Notes under the pieces: model-generated
Told to the model about the DNA's origin: nothing
Databases searched by the model: none
Seen by the model: only the letters and a program-made list of their open reading frames with translations
Position numbers and translations under genes: made by a program
DNA from: Reyranella sp.
GTDB lineage: Bacteria; Pseudomonadota; Alphaproteobacteria; Reyranellales; Reyranellaceae
DNA length: 5,958 nucleotides
Direction: 5' to 3'
NCBI GenBank assembly: GCA_030679805.1
Contig: JAUXST010000490.1
Coordinates: forward strand, 1 to 5,958
In this document: positions 1 to 5,671 of the stretch, piece by piece
Layout of the letters: each line of letters begins with the position of its first letter
Numbering within the stretch: the stretch's first letter is position 1

Positions 1-1
1 A

Positions 2-547
2 TGGCCGATCGAGAAGCACCACGGCCTCGACCTGATGACCCTGGCCGGTCGCGTCGCCGAACGTGCCGCCGCCGAAGGCGTGCGCGCCGTGTTCGTCGAC
101 GAGGGCGGCGTCGGTGCCGGCGTCGTCGATCGCCTGCGGCAGCTGGGCGTGCCCTTCGTCTTCGGCGTCAATTTCGGCGGCGCCGCCGAGCGCTGGGATG
201 CCGATGGTGCCAAGCCGCTCTACGCCAACAAGCGCGCCGAGATGTGGGGCAACATGAAGGACTGGCTGGCCGGCGGCATCGTGCCTCCCGACGCCGAACT
301 GCGCGCCGACCTCTGCGGCGTCGAATACGGCTTCAACGGCAAGAACGAGATCCAGCTCGAGAAAAAGGACGACATGAAGAAGCGCGGCCTCGCGTCGCCC
401 GACCTCGCCGATGCGCTCGCCCTCACCTTCGCCCATCCGGTGACCGGCGGCTCCTGGGACCTGCCGCCCACGCAGCAATTCTACGAAACCGAATACGACC
501 CCTTCGCCAAGTTCGACGAGGACTACTGGTGGGGCGACGACAACTGA
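2..547 (+). CDS. terL: Phage terminase large subunit, C-terminal nuclease part (5' end outside window)
   Basis: The large terminase subunit is the ATP-driven motor that moves phage DNA into the procapsid and cuts it with a C-terminal RNase H-like nuclease. The frame is open from base 2, so the start and the ATPase domain lie upstream. The 181 visible residues are the nuclease half. A strand ending in VFVDEGGVGAGVVDRL places a candidate catalytic Asp at visible residue 33. NKRAEMW and a KKDDMKKRG segment follow. SPDLADALALTF near residues 133-144 carries the acidic pair expected for the last metal-binding motif of the family. The acidic aromatic tail (DEDYWWGDDN) fits a complete C-terminus. 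Codons nearly all end in G or C, as in the connector gene. The reading frame starting at base 1 over the same DNA is Arg-rich and is a shadow. The family call is firm; the exact phage type is not. Confidence 0.9.
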   Translation, partial: WPIEKHHGLDLMTLAGRVAERAAAEGVRAVFVDEGGVGAGVVDRLRQLGVPFVFGVNFGGAAERWDADGAKPLYANKRAEMWGNMKDWLAGGIVPPDAELRADLCGVEYGFNGKNEIQLEKKDDMKKRGLASPDLADALALTFAHPVTGGSWDLPPTQQFYETEYDPFAKFDEDYWWGDDN

Positions 548-652
548 CCCCCTTCCGGCGCTACGCGCCACCTTCCCCCGAGGCGGGGAAGAGAAGGACG
601 TCTTCTCCTCCCCCGTCTCGGGGGAGGTGCCCCCGAAGGGGGCGGAGGGGGC
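548..652. repeat. GC-rich multi-armed palindromic intergenic element (REP-like)
   Basis: Directly after the terminase stop lies a run of nested inverted repeats. GGCGC/GCGCC (557-561 with 565-569) has a 3-base loop. CTTCCCC/GGGGAAG pairs 572-578 with 585-591. CCTCCCCC/GGGGGAGG pairs 607-614 with 620-627 perfectly around a 5-base loop. GCCCCC/GGGGGC pairs 629-634 with 638-643. CCCCCT (548-553) can pair with AGGGGG (646-651), closing the whole element as an outer stem. This is the form of the dispersed palindromic elements found between genes in many GC-rich proteobacterial chromosomes. It could also end or attenuate terminase transcription, but there is no T tract, so a simple intrinsic terminator is not supported. 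Confidence 0.7.
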
Positions 653-688
653 AGTCCTTCTTCAACAACTCACACCAAGGAGACAACC

Positions 689-934
689 ATGTGCCTCTTC
701 TCTATGCCCGCCATGCCCGCCCCACCGCCGATGCCGCCCGCACCGCCAGCCGCGCCCGAGCCGCCTGTCACGCCGACCCAGGCCGATCCCGCTGTGAAGG
801 CCGCGCGCGACGATGCACGCCGCCGCGCGGCGGGACTACAGGGCTATCGCAGCACCGTCGCCACATCGGGGCTCGGCCTGGGCGGCGCTCCACAACCGCT
901 GACGACGGCGCTGAAGACGCTGTTGGGACAATGA
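689..934 (+). CDS. Small proline-rich phage protein between terminase and connector genes
   Basis: This 81-residue protein has a strong Shine-Dalgarno sequence (AAGGAG, 677-682) six bases before its ATG. Residues 5-30 are rich in Pro, Ala and Met. Residues 33-50 are a basic Ala/Arg helix (VKAARDDARRRAAGLQGY). The end reads STVATSGLGLGG...TTALKTLLGQ. Small proteins with a proline-rich start and a T-x-x-GLG...KTLLG end recur beside terminase and connector genes in proteobacterial podovirus-like prophages; this is recalled from general knowledge, not a search. Its biochemical role is unknown to me. A virion-associated or assembly role is inferred from position. The gene shares the G/C-ending codon use of the terminase and connector genes, so it is native to the phage module. 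It is the last phage gene before the first cargo block. Confidence 0.75.
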   Translation: MCLFSMPAMPAPPPMPPAPPAAPEPPVTPTQADPAVKAARDDARRRAAGLQGYRSTVATSGLGLGGAPQPLTTALKTLLGQ

Positions 935-1085
935 CTTTTGCCATCGGCTACCGGCCGCCAAGTGCGGACAATTCACGGCCATGCACTCTTGGAAAATGAA
1001 CTTTTAGATTCGAATTTCTGTACTTTCTCGGCTTGCAGTAGTCTTCTTCCGTGGCGAACCTGCCAAGGTTCAAGGAGAGGGACAA

Positions 1086-1487
1086 ATGAACCGGCTTGCA
1101 ATCATTGCATGTATTCTTGGGGCGCTGATTTCGTCGATTGCCTACGGACAGAATGCGCCAGCACCCCCTCCAGGAGATTTCAGGGCAATCGTGAAACCAG
1201 GGGAAGCAGTGCAAATCTCCAACCACGGCAACTTCGCCAACTGCAAGACCACCGGCGAGGCCGAACTGATCATTACGAAGCCTCCGAAGAATGGAGTGGC
1301 GACCATACGCCCAGCAGAGGCAACGCCGCCTGGATGCACAAGCCCGATTACTATGAGCGGGGTCTTCTACAAGCCAAACGCCGGCTTCGTAGGCATCGAC
1401 GAGTTTTCATACGACCGCACGACAAAGGGGGGCATTGCCCCGCGTACCGCTGGGATCCGGCGCGTCATTGTCGACGTAAAGCCTTAG
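1086..1487 (+). CDS. Small secreted protein with Ig-like (cadherin/Big-type) pattern
   Basis: This 133-residue protein has a good ribosome binding site (AAGGAG, 1072-1077). Residues 1-21 form a classical signal peptide: basic MNR, then hydrophobic LAIIACILGALISSIAY, with cleavage probably near AYGQ or QNA. Cys9 lies inside the hydrophobic core and is not in a lipobox. The mature part is short and beta-rich: VKPGEAVQI, ITKPPKNGVATI, then VFYKPNAGFVGIDEFSYD (residues 93-110). The last segment matches the Y-x-P-x-x-G-F-x-G-x-D-x-F-x-Y signature of bacterial Ig/cadherin-like repeats. Cys53 and Cys84 could form a disulphide. Similar small exported proteins are, to my knowledge, frequent in Hyphomicrobiales, but no function is known to me. 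Codons carry visibly more A/T at third positions than the phage genes on either side, which suggests separate acquisition. It converges on the opposite-strand gene ending at 1501. Confidence 0.75.
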   Translation: MNRLAIIACILGALISSIAYGQNAPAPPPGDFRAIVKPGEAVQISNHGNFANCKTTGEAELIITKPPKNGVATIRPAEATPPGCTSPITMSGVFYKPNAGFVGIDEFSYDRTTKGGIAPRTAGIRRVIVDVKP

Positions 1488-1500
1488 CCACAGTTTCTCC

Positions 1501-1833
1501 TCACCGAAATTCGGTGCGTGCTGGATCTCGCGGTCGCCGGATGGGAATGCATTTGAGTGCGAGGCTCTGCTCGATATCGGTAAGCGGCGCCATCGGCTGC
1601 GGCGGGGGTCCGTTCATGTCGACCATATTCCATACGCCGGTGTCATGCCCACGCGGGTCCATGCAACTCGCCGAGACGAGCACGTTGCAGACCTGGCATC
1701 GAAAACGCACGGACCCCGTTTGCACGTCGGCAATCATCGGATGGTCGGCAAAAAGGAACATCCCTCGCCGACAACGGTGACAGGCTATCCAGATGTTGGG
1801 GCGATCGAATCGTTGCTCAGCGAAGGTAGCCAT
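1501..1833 (-). CDS. Hypothetical protein with two CxxC pairs (zinc-ribbon-like), opposite strand
   Basis: This 110-residue protein reads against the phage operon. Cys18 and Cys21 (CHRC) and Cys46 and Cys49 (CQVC) are spaced as in a small zinc ribbon, separated by MFLFADHPMIADV and SVRFR, which could be the intervening strands. Further cysteines lie at 57 and 95, and the C-terminal part is Pro- and Arg-rich. The ordered CxxC pairs and the aromatic/hydrophobic pattern between them look selected, whereas the overlapping plus-strand readings look like random Arg/Ser/His-rich shadows. The start at 1833 has no clear Shine-Dalgarno, so it could be wrong; no other in-frame Met precedes the first CxxC pair. 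I do not recognise the family. A metal-binding or DNA-binding role is inference from the cysteines alone. It ends 13 bases from the secreted-protein gene it converges with. Confidence 0.55.
   Translation of the reverse strand: MATFAEQRFDRPNIWIACHRCRRGMFLFADHPMIADVQTGSVRFRCQVCNVLVSASCMDPRGHDTGVWNMVDMNGPPPQPMAPLTDIEQSLALKCIPIRRPRDPARTEFR
1502..1516. terminator. Short hairpin between convergent genes, possible bidirectional terminator
   Basis: CACCGAA (1502-1508) and TTCGGTG (1510-1516) pair perfectly around one central base. In practice the innermost pairs would open to give a loop of three or more bases. It sits between the ends of two convergent genes and overlaps the stop codon of the minus-strand one (1501-1503). 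Position favours termination. The lack of a T run on either side argues against a canonical intrinsic terminator. Confidence 0.3.
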
Positions 1834-2009
1834 GAGGACGCGTCGGGCTTGAGCGCGGGCCCACCCGCACTCGATTGACCTGTCGACCCATTTTTTAACG
1901 CCGTCGCCGCAAACGAGTCACGAGTTTCGAGCACATGCAGCGCTGCTAGCACGCGCTTTTCTTTTCAAGTGCAGGCACTCCGCCAGCACACCACTGCGAA
2001 AGAGCACAC

Positions 2010-3377
2010 ATGCAGACTCTCGACCTCCGCCGCCATTGCGAGCGGCGCCTGGGGGCGCTCGACCGCGAGCGCGCCTCGTGGTTCGCGCACTGGCGCGACC
2101 TCTCCGACAACATCCTGCCGCGGCGCGGCTCGTTCCTCGGCCCGGTCAATCGCGCCGGCCGCGGCGACAAGCGCAACGCCAAGCTGCTCGATTCCACCGC
2201 CATGCTGGCCGCGCGCACGCTGGCGTCAGGCCTGATGAGCGGGGTCTCCTCGCCGGCCCGGCCGTGGTTCCGCCTCGGCATCGGCAGCCCGCAGCTTTCG
2301 GCGGTGCCCGAGGTGCGCCTGTGGCTCGACGACGTGACGCAGCGCATGCTGCGCGTCTTCGCCCGTTCCAACCTCTACAACGTGCTGGCCGTCGTCTACG
2401 AGGAGCTGGGCGTGTTCGGCACCGCCGCCATGGTGGTGCTGGAAGACGAGAAGGAGATCGTGCGCGCCTATCCGTTGACGGCGGGCGAATACTGGCTGGC
2501 GCAGTCGGAGCGGCTCACCGTCAACACGCTCTACCGCGCGCTCTCCATGACCACCTTCCAGCTCGTCGAGCGCTTCGGGCGCGATGCCGTCTCGGCCCAG
2601 GTGCGCGAACGCTACGATCGCGGCGACTGGGACCGCGAGGTCGAGGTGGTCCACGCCATAGAGCCGAACGAAGGCAGGGAGATTGGCATGCTGGACAATC
2701 GCAACATGCCCTTCCGCTCCGTCTGGTACGAGAAGAGCGGCGCCGGCGACGCGCTTCTTTCGGTCGGCGGCTTCGAGGAGTTCCCGGCCCTTTGCCCGCG
2801 TTGGCACCTGGTCGGCAACGATGTCTACGGCCGCTCGCCCGGCATGGACGCGCTGCCCGACGTCAAGAGCCTGCAACTCATGCAGCTCAGTTTCGCCCAG
2901 GCGCTGGAGAAGATGATCAATCCGCCGATGGTGGCTTCGCCCAGCCTGCGCGGCAGCACCGCCTCGGGCCTGCCGGCCGCGATCACCTACGTGGCCGACA
3001 CGCAGGGCGCGGGCTTCAAGCCGGCCTACCAGATCAACCCGCCGCTCGACCAGATGAGCGCCGCCATCGAGCGCCGCCAGCAGGCGGTACGCGCGGCCTT
3101 CTATGCCGACCTGTTCCTGATGGTGAGCCAGCTCGACGACGTGCGCAGCGCCACCGAGATCGCCGAGCGCCGCGAGGAGAAGCCGGTGATGCTGGGGCCG
3201 GTGCTGGAACGGCTGCACGACGAACTGCTCGAGCCGCTGATCGGCCGCGCGTTCCAGATCATGGCGCGGGCGGGCGAGATCCCGCCGCCGCCGTCACCGA
3301 TGCTGGATGGGCTGAGGCTGCAGCCGGAGTATGTGTCGCCGATGGCGGCGATGCAGGGCAATTCGGTGTCAGAGTAA
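2010..3377 (+). CDS. Phage head-to-tail connector (portal) protein, apparently missing its C-terminal end
   Basis: The connector forms the dodecameric ring at the capsid vertex through which DNA is packaged and ejected and to which the terminase docks. The 455 residues follow the 'bacteriophage head to tail connecting protein' family (T7 gp8-like). The N-terminal part has LRRHCERRLGALDRERASW and HWRDLSDNILPRRG (about 27-40), then KLLDSTAMLAARTLASGLMSG (58-78) and RPWFRLG (84-90). EELGVFGTAAM (131-141), FEEFPALCPRW (255-265), NDVYGRSPGMDALPDVK (270-286), INPPM (303-307), RRQQAVRAAFYADLF (355-369) and ATEIAERREEKPVMLGPVLERLHDELLEPLI (381-411) follow. After LQPEYVSPMAAMQ (437-449) homologues, from memory, continue with roughly 60-100 residues of C-terminal helices; here GNSVSE and a stop follow. 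T7 gp8 is 536 residues. The other frames past 3377 do not resume the missing part, so a simple frameshift is unlikely. The ribosome binding site (GAAAGAG, 1998-2004) is moderate. Ring assembly could be affected. Confidence 0.9.
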   Translation: MQTLDLRRHCERRLGALDRERASWFAHWRDLSDNILPRRGSFLGPVNRAGRGDKRNAKLLDSTAMLAARTLASGLMSGVSSPARPWFRLGIGSPQLSAVPEVRLWLDDVTQRMLRVFARSNLYNVLAVVYEELGVFGTAAMVVLEDEKEIVRAYPLTAGEYWLAQSERLTVNTLYRALSMTTFQLVERFGRDAVSAQVRERYDRGDWDREVEVVHAIEPNEGREIGMLDNRNMPFRSVWYEKSGAGDALLSVGGFEEFPALCPRWHLVGNDVYGRSPGMDALPDVKSLQLMQLSFAQALEKMINPPMVASPSLRGSTASGLPAAITYVADTQGAGFKPAYQINPPLDQMSAAIERRQQAVRAAFYADLFLMVSQLDDVRSATEIAERREEKPVMLGPVLERLHDELLEPLIGRAFQIMARAGEIPPPPSPMLDGLRLQPEYVSPMAAMQGNSVSE

Positions 3378-3459
3378 GCCAGTTCTGAATGCAATCCGAC
3401 GACTTGCCGAGAAGTCTGCAAATGCTTGGCGCTGTTGATTGTGGGTCGGTAGGAGGAAG

Positions 3460-3540
3460 ATGGGGCAGGCTTTTCAAAGCTTGGCTCCTACACAACTGCA
3501 TGGATGCTGGCTATGCTTTGGCGCGCGACAGATGACCTAG
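3460..3540 (+). CDS. 26-residue mini-ORF with strong ribosome binding site; possible leader peptide
   Basis: An ATG preceded by AGGAGG (3451-3456, three bases away) opens a 26-codon frame, MGQAFQSLAPTQLHGCWLCFGARQMT, ending in TAG at 3538-3540. The A and G of that stop are the first two bases of the AGGAGG that serves the next gene. Ribosomes ending here would therefore cover or hand over to the downstream start, an arrangement typical of translational coupling or leader peptides. The peptide has a CWLCF segment (a CxxC) but no run of one amino acid that would suggest classical attenuation. The short spacing from the Shine-Dalgarno is suboptimal. It could be the remnant of a longer gene. No family is recognised. 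Confidence 0.4.
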   Translation: MGQAFQSLAPTQLHGCWLCFGARQMT

Positions 3541-3544
3541 GAGG
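3539..3544 (+). promoter_or_regulatory. Shine-Dalgarno AGGAGG that decides a TTG start
   Basis: The perfect AGGAGG lies six bases before TTG at 3551 but touches the in-frame GTG at 3545, which is too close to be used. The TTG is therefore the better start for the following gene. The site overlaps the TAG stop of the mini-ORF. Confidence 0.6.
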
Positions 3545-3550
3545 GTGTGC

Positions 3551-4114
3551 TTGGAAGAACTGTATCCAGGTAAAGGAAATAGCGACGGATTTCACGTCAC
3601 GGGCTTTGCCACGGTATCCCAGTCGTCGAAGCCTATCCTCTCCGGAGCGAAAAGGTCACTCATCGCAGGTCTCCGGAGTTTCGGACGGGAAAACCTGTTT
3701 ATTTATCAGAGCGACACAGACCCCAATCCATCCTTTGATTTCAGGCCACTGACAGGCGCATTTCTCTACAACGCCATATATCTTGACCGTAGTTTTGCCT
3801 TCTCGATCACGTCGAAGCGCATCGGTGATGTGACTTTCGTTTCTGGAGCGCAAGCGCGCGACTACGGTGGAGAAGTGACTCAGGGAATGATCAACCTTCA
3901 AGCAACCGGCTACTGGAACCGCGATGGATTGACTCTCGAGATAAGCGGAGAACTCGGTGACAAGGACCACTTCGGACGGCCTGTCGAGACCGGATTTCAA
4001 CATGCTTCTTATGCAGTGAACTTGAATATCCCTTGGCTCGCGTTGCGCTTCATCTTCTACAAGGAGAAGGGTTTCATCATCGAAAACTATCAAAAGTACG
4101 GGAAAGATGGTTAG
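3551..4114 (+). CDS. Unrecognised cytoplasmic protein, probable TTG start
   Basis: Starting from the TTG chosen by the Shine-Dalgarno at 3539-3544, the protein has 187 residues. It has no signal peptide and no membrane segment. It looks like a soluble beta-rich fold: short alternating hydrophobic strands such as ENLFIYQS, GAFLYNAIYL, RSFAFSITSKRIGDVTFV, GLTLEISGEL, HASYAVNLNI and WLALRFIFYKEKGFII, with Gly/Asp turns. Aromatic residues are plentiful in the second half. Codons are mixed at the third position (GAA GAA CTG TAT CCA GGT AAA GGA AAT at the start), unlike the strongly G/C-ending connector gene upstream, so it is probably acquired. A 145-codon frame on the opposite strand (3656-4093) overlaps it but lacks a comparable ribosome binding site. 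The next gene starts 29 bases after its stop, so the two probably share a transcript. I recognise no family and assign no function. Confidence 0.6.
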   Translation: MEELYPGKGNSDGFHVTGFATVSQSSKPILSGAKRSLIAGLRSFGRENLFIYQSDTDPNPSFDFRPLTGAFLYNAIYLDRSFAFSITSKRIGDVTFVSGAQARDYGGEVTQGMINLQATGYWNRDGLTLEISGELGDKDHFGRPVETGFQHASYAVNLNIPWLALRFIFYKEKGFIIENYQKYGKDG

Positions 4115-4143
4115 GATGCGACGGGCAGTCGGGCCAATAAACC

Positions 4144-4569
4144 ATGTTTCTCAATACGCGCCACCTCATGGCACTTTTCCTTTGCGCCGCCTGCTTGCTA
4201 CCAGGCGCTTCGGCATGGAGCCGGGACATCTGCTGGATTGATTCGGTGACCAGGACACGGTCCGGTATCGAAATCGGGCTTTCGGATTCGGCGCGTGCTG
4301 TGGTTCGCAGTGCCGGCCAACGCGATCGCTGGCTGGATGTCAGGGTCACCATGCCAGCGGCCTCCAACGACGAGCCTAATGCCCCTCCGATTGTCACATC
4401 TATAAAGGCTAAGTTGGGCGACGAGATCTTGTTGATGGGTGGCATGCACAATTCGTGTCAGTTGCTCGTGGGTACGACAAACGACCGGATCGGAGTGCTT
4501 GCCAACGCCGACAATTCAGCACCCGGACTGCCGCGGACATCCGCCAGCAAGTTCATTTACGCAAAGTAG
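4144..4569 (+). CDS. Small secreted hypothetical protein
   Basis: This 141-residue protein has a clear Sec signal peptide: MFLNTRH, hydrophobic LMALFLCAACLLPG, then ASA-W with cleavage expected after residue 24. The mature protein is about 117 residues, with Cys30 (DICWID) and Cys105 (NSCQLLV) that could form one disulphide in the periplasm. Short strands (GIEIGLS, RWLDVRVTM, PPIVTSIKAKLGDEILLM, CQLLVG) suggest a small beta-rich domain, ending in a basic tail (SASKFIYAK). No lipobox is evident. The ribosome binding site is weak, so expression may depend on translation of the gene 29 bases upstream. A later in-frame Met (residue 9) would give a shorter signal peptide and cannot be excluded. 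No family recognised. Codon choice again differs from the phage genes, and an exported protein is unexpected inside a capsid operon. Confidence 0.65.
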   Translation: MFLNTRHLMALFLCAACLLPGASAWSRDICWIDSVTRTRSGIEIGLSDSARAVVRSAGQRDRWLDVRVTMPAASNDEPNAPPIVTSIKAKLGDEILLMGGMHNSCQLLVGTTNDRIGVLANADNSAPGLPRTSASKFIYAK

Positions 4570-4636
4570 GCACCGCGTTCTGCGCAGTACAAGCAGCCAC
4601 AACGCCACTTCAAATCCAGCAACAAAGGAATTCGCA

Positions 4637-5125
4637 ATGTGCGATCCCGTAACCATGATCACGGGCGGTACGGCGCTGCTGTCGGCCGCTATGGGCGCGG
4701 CCCAGCAAGCCATTAGCGTCACCCAGCAACTGCAGCACACCGCTGGGCAACGCAACGACTACAACTTCCTCGCCGCCCAGCAGCGCAGTGCGGCGGCGGT
4801 CGACGAGATGAAGGCGCAGCAGGCTGAGCAGGCCGGTGAAGCCGACGCCGACACGGCCCGGCAGAAGGCGGGCCAACGGCTCGGCCAGCTGCAGGCGCGG
4901 CTGGCGGCGCAGGGTACCGATCTCTCGGGCTCTCCGCTCGATCTCCTGGGCGACGTCGCGGCGGCGGGCCAGGGTGACACCCTCTCTCTTCGCTATGAGG
5001 GGCTGCGCAACGCCTGGGAGAACCGGGTCAGGGGCGCCAGCCGACAGGCCCAGGCCCGCTACTACGAGACGGCGGCCGGAAACGTCGATCCGACGCTCGG
5101 GATCGTGAAGACGCTGCTATCGTGA
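4637..5125 (+). CDS. Phage virion protein, internal-virion-like (T7 gp14-like in layout)
   Basis: The start is set at MCDPVT because AAAGGAA lies just upstream (4624-4630); the frame is open further 5' but that part reads as shadow. The 162 residues begin with a hydrophobic Gly/Ala-rich helix (VTMITGGTALLSAAMGAAQQAI, residues 5-26 with interruptions). A Gln/Ala/Asp/Glu-rich, coiled-coil-prone stretch follows (28-92). Then comes GTDLSGSPLDLLGDVAAAGQ (93-112) followed by DTLSLRYEGLRNAWENR (114-130). Phage proteins with this MCDPV start, a long alpha-helical middle and a G-x-x-LSGSPLDLL motif occur after connector genes in podovirus-like prophages and are usually labelled internal virion or hypothetical phage protein (from memory). 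The T7 counterpart, gp14, is ejected with the DNA to help form the channel across the cell envelope. That role is an inference here from position, hydrophobic N-terminus and helical content. G/C-ending codons mark it as native to the phage. Confidence 0.7.
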   Translation: MCDPVTMITGGTALLSAAMGAAQQAISVTQQLQHTAGQRNDYNFLAAQQRSAAAVDEMKAQQAEQAGEADADTARQKAGQRLGQLQARLAAQGTDLSGSPLDLLGDVAAAGQGDTLSLRYEGLRNAWENRVRGASRQAQARYYETAAGNVDPTLGIVKTLLS

Positions 5126-5152
5126 CGCCGATCTGAAACCTTAGGCCATGCC
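5117..5152 (+). repeat. Imperfect 36-bp direct repeat, left copy
   Basis: The copy reads CTATCG (last two codons of the virion gene), TGACGCCGATCTGAA (stop codon plus 12 bases), then ACCTTAGGCCATGCC. It matches the right copy (5663-5683 plus 5711-5725) at 33 of 36 positions once a 27-base insertion in the right copy is allowed for. It lies immediately before the start of the enclosed gene. Confidence 0.8.
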
Positions 5153-5155
5153 AAC

Positions 5156-5671
5156 ATGAGCAAAATGTCTACTTCGACGTTCAAATATGAAGAACGGCCT
5201 GTCTGGCGTCCGGTTCTTAATCAATGGCAACACGACTTGGTCGCTGTTGATGACCGGGTGGACGCACTTGTTTGGCTTCTTAAAGGCCGATCGGGTGTTC
5301 ACGAATGCCATGTACTGACGAAGGGAATATTTGCGTGGTTCGCCTTTCGAGGTGAGCCAGTCTGGATCGAGCCTGCCGATCGCCCAGCTCACTCGGATGG
5401 AGTGGATGAAGGCTGGGACCTCGGTGTCGTGCCGATGCTGATCTGGGACCCCGCCGTCGGTCCGTGTCCGATTGCTCCTGATAAGCTGGCTACTAGGGAC
5501 GGTCGATTTCACGGCATATTGAAAGCCGCCGATGGGAAGACCGCGGACTTGGTCTACGCAATCGCTTCTCCAGCATTGGAGTGGTGGCCCGACGCGCGTC
5601 CCTTAGCCGGACCGATCCCCCCTCGTCCCCAACCTCGTCGCCTGAGAAGGGTTACCGCGCGCCTGTCCTGA
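5156..5671 (+). CDS. Unrecognised 171-residue cargo protein flanked by direct repeats
   Basis: A soluble protein without signal peptide or membrane segment. The first two thirds are rich in Trp and acidic residues: RPVWRPVLNQWQHDLVAVDD (about 14-33), VDALVWLLKGRSGVHECHVL (35-54), GIFAWFAFRGEPVWIEPADRP (57-77) and GVVPMLIWDPAVGPCP (90-105). DGKTADLVYAIASPALEWWPD follows (126-146), then a Pro/Arg-rich tail (RPLAGPIPPRPQPRRLRR). The repeated Trp-containing amphipathic segments look like a folded, protein-coding sequence, whereas the opposite-strand frame over 5141-5512 looks like a shadow. The ATG at 5156 has no strong Shine-Dalgarno (only TTAGG in the left repeat); Met4 at 5165 is an alternative. 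Codons are more A/T-rich than in the preceding phage gene. Its last two codons and stop lie inside the right-hand copy of the flanking repeat. No family recognised, function unknown. Confidence 0.6.
   Translation: MSKMSTSTFKYEERPVWRPVLNQWQHDLVAVDDRVDALVWLLKGRSGVHECHVLTKGIFAWFAFRGEPVWIEPADRPAHSDGVDEGWDLGVVPMLIWDPAVGPCPIAPDKLATRDGRFHGILKAADGKTADLVYAIASPALEWWPDARPLAGPIPPRPQPRRLRRVTARLS

Noticed and set aside
1..999. 332-codon open frame in frame 1 over the terminase end and the small phage gene
   Set aside because: Extremely Arg-rich translation typical of an off-frame reading of GC-rich genes; frame 2 gives a clear terminase nuclease domain.
980..1030. AT-rich stretch before the first secreted protein as a sigma-70 promoter
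   Set aside because: TTGGAA (989) and TAGATT (1005) are only 10 bases apart and no better -10 box at 16-18 bases is convincing.
938..1780. 280-codon plus-strand frame starting at TTG
   Set aside because: No Shine-Dalgarno, no recognisable domain, and it runs out of frame through the secreted-protein gene and antisense to the CxxC gene, both of which read better.
1937..1946. Perfect 10-bp palindrome GCAGCGCTGC upstream of the connector gene
   Set aside because: Isolated, of a length expected by chance in GC-rich DNA, with no neighbouring promoter pattern.
2226..3218. 330-codon minus-strand frame
   Set aside because: Antisense shadow of the connector gene, with a His/Leu/Arg/Val-rich composition and no motifs.
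2036..3388. 450-codon frame overlapping the connector gene
   Set aside because: Ala/Arg/His-rich shadow; the connector frame matches a known family throughout.
3656..4093. 145-codon minus-strand frame opposite the unrecognised cargo gene
   Set aside because: Composition is not absurd, but there is no good ribosome binding site and the plus-strand frame has a perfect AGGAGG. Kept only as an alternative.
1509..4248. ATTCGGTG occurring at 1509, 3361 and 4241
   Set aside because: Three copies of an 8-mer in 6 kb are slightly more than expected, but the flanks do not match, the copies fall in different contexts, and no function follows.
912..5117. Shared TGAAGACGCTG near the ends of the small phage gene (912-922) and the virion gene (5105-5115)
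   Set aside because: Both encode K-T-L and the similarity stops there; likely convergent codon choice rather than a repeat.
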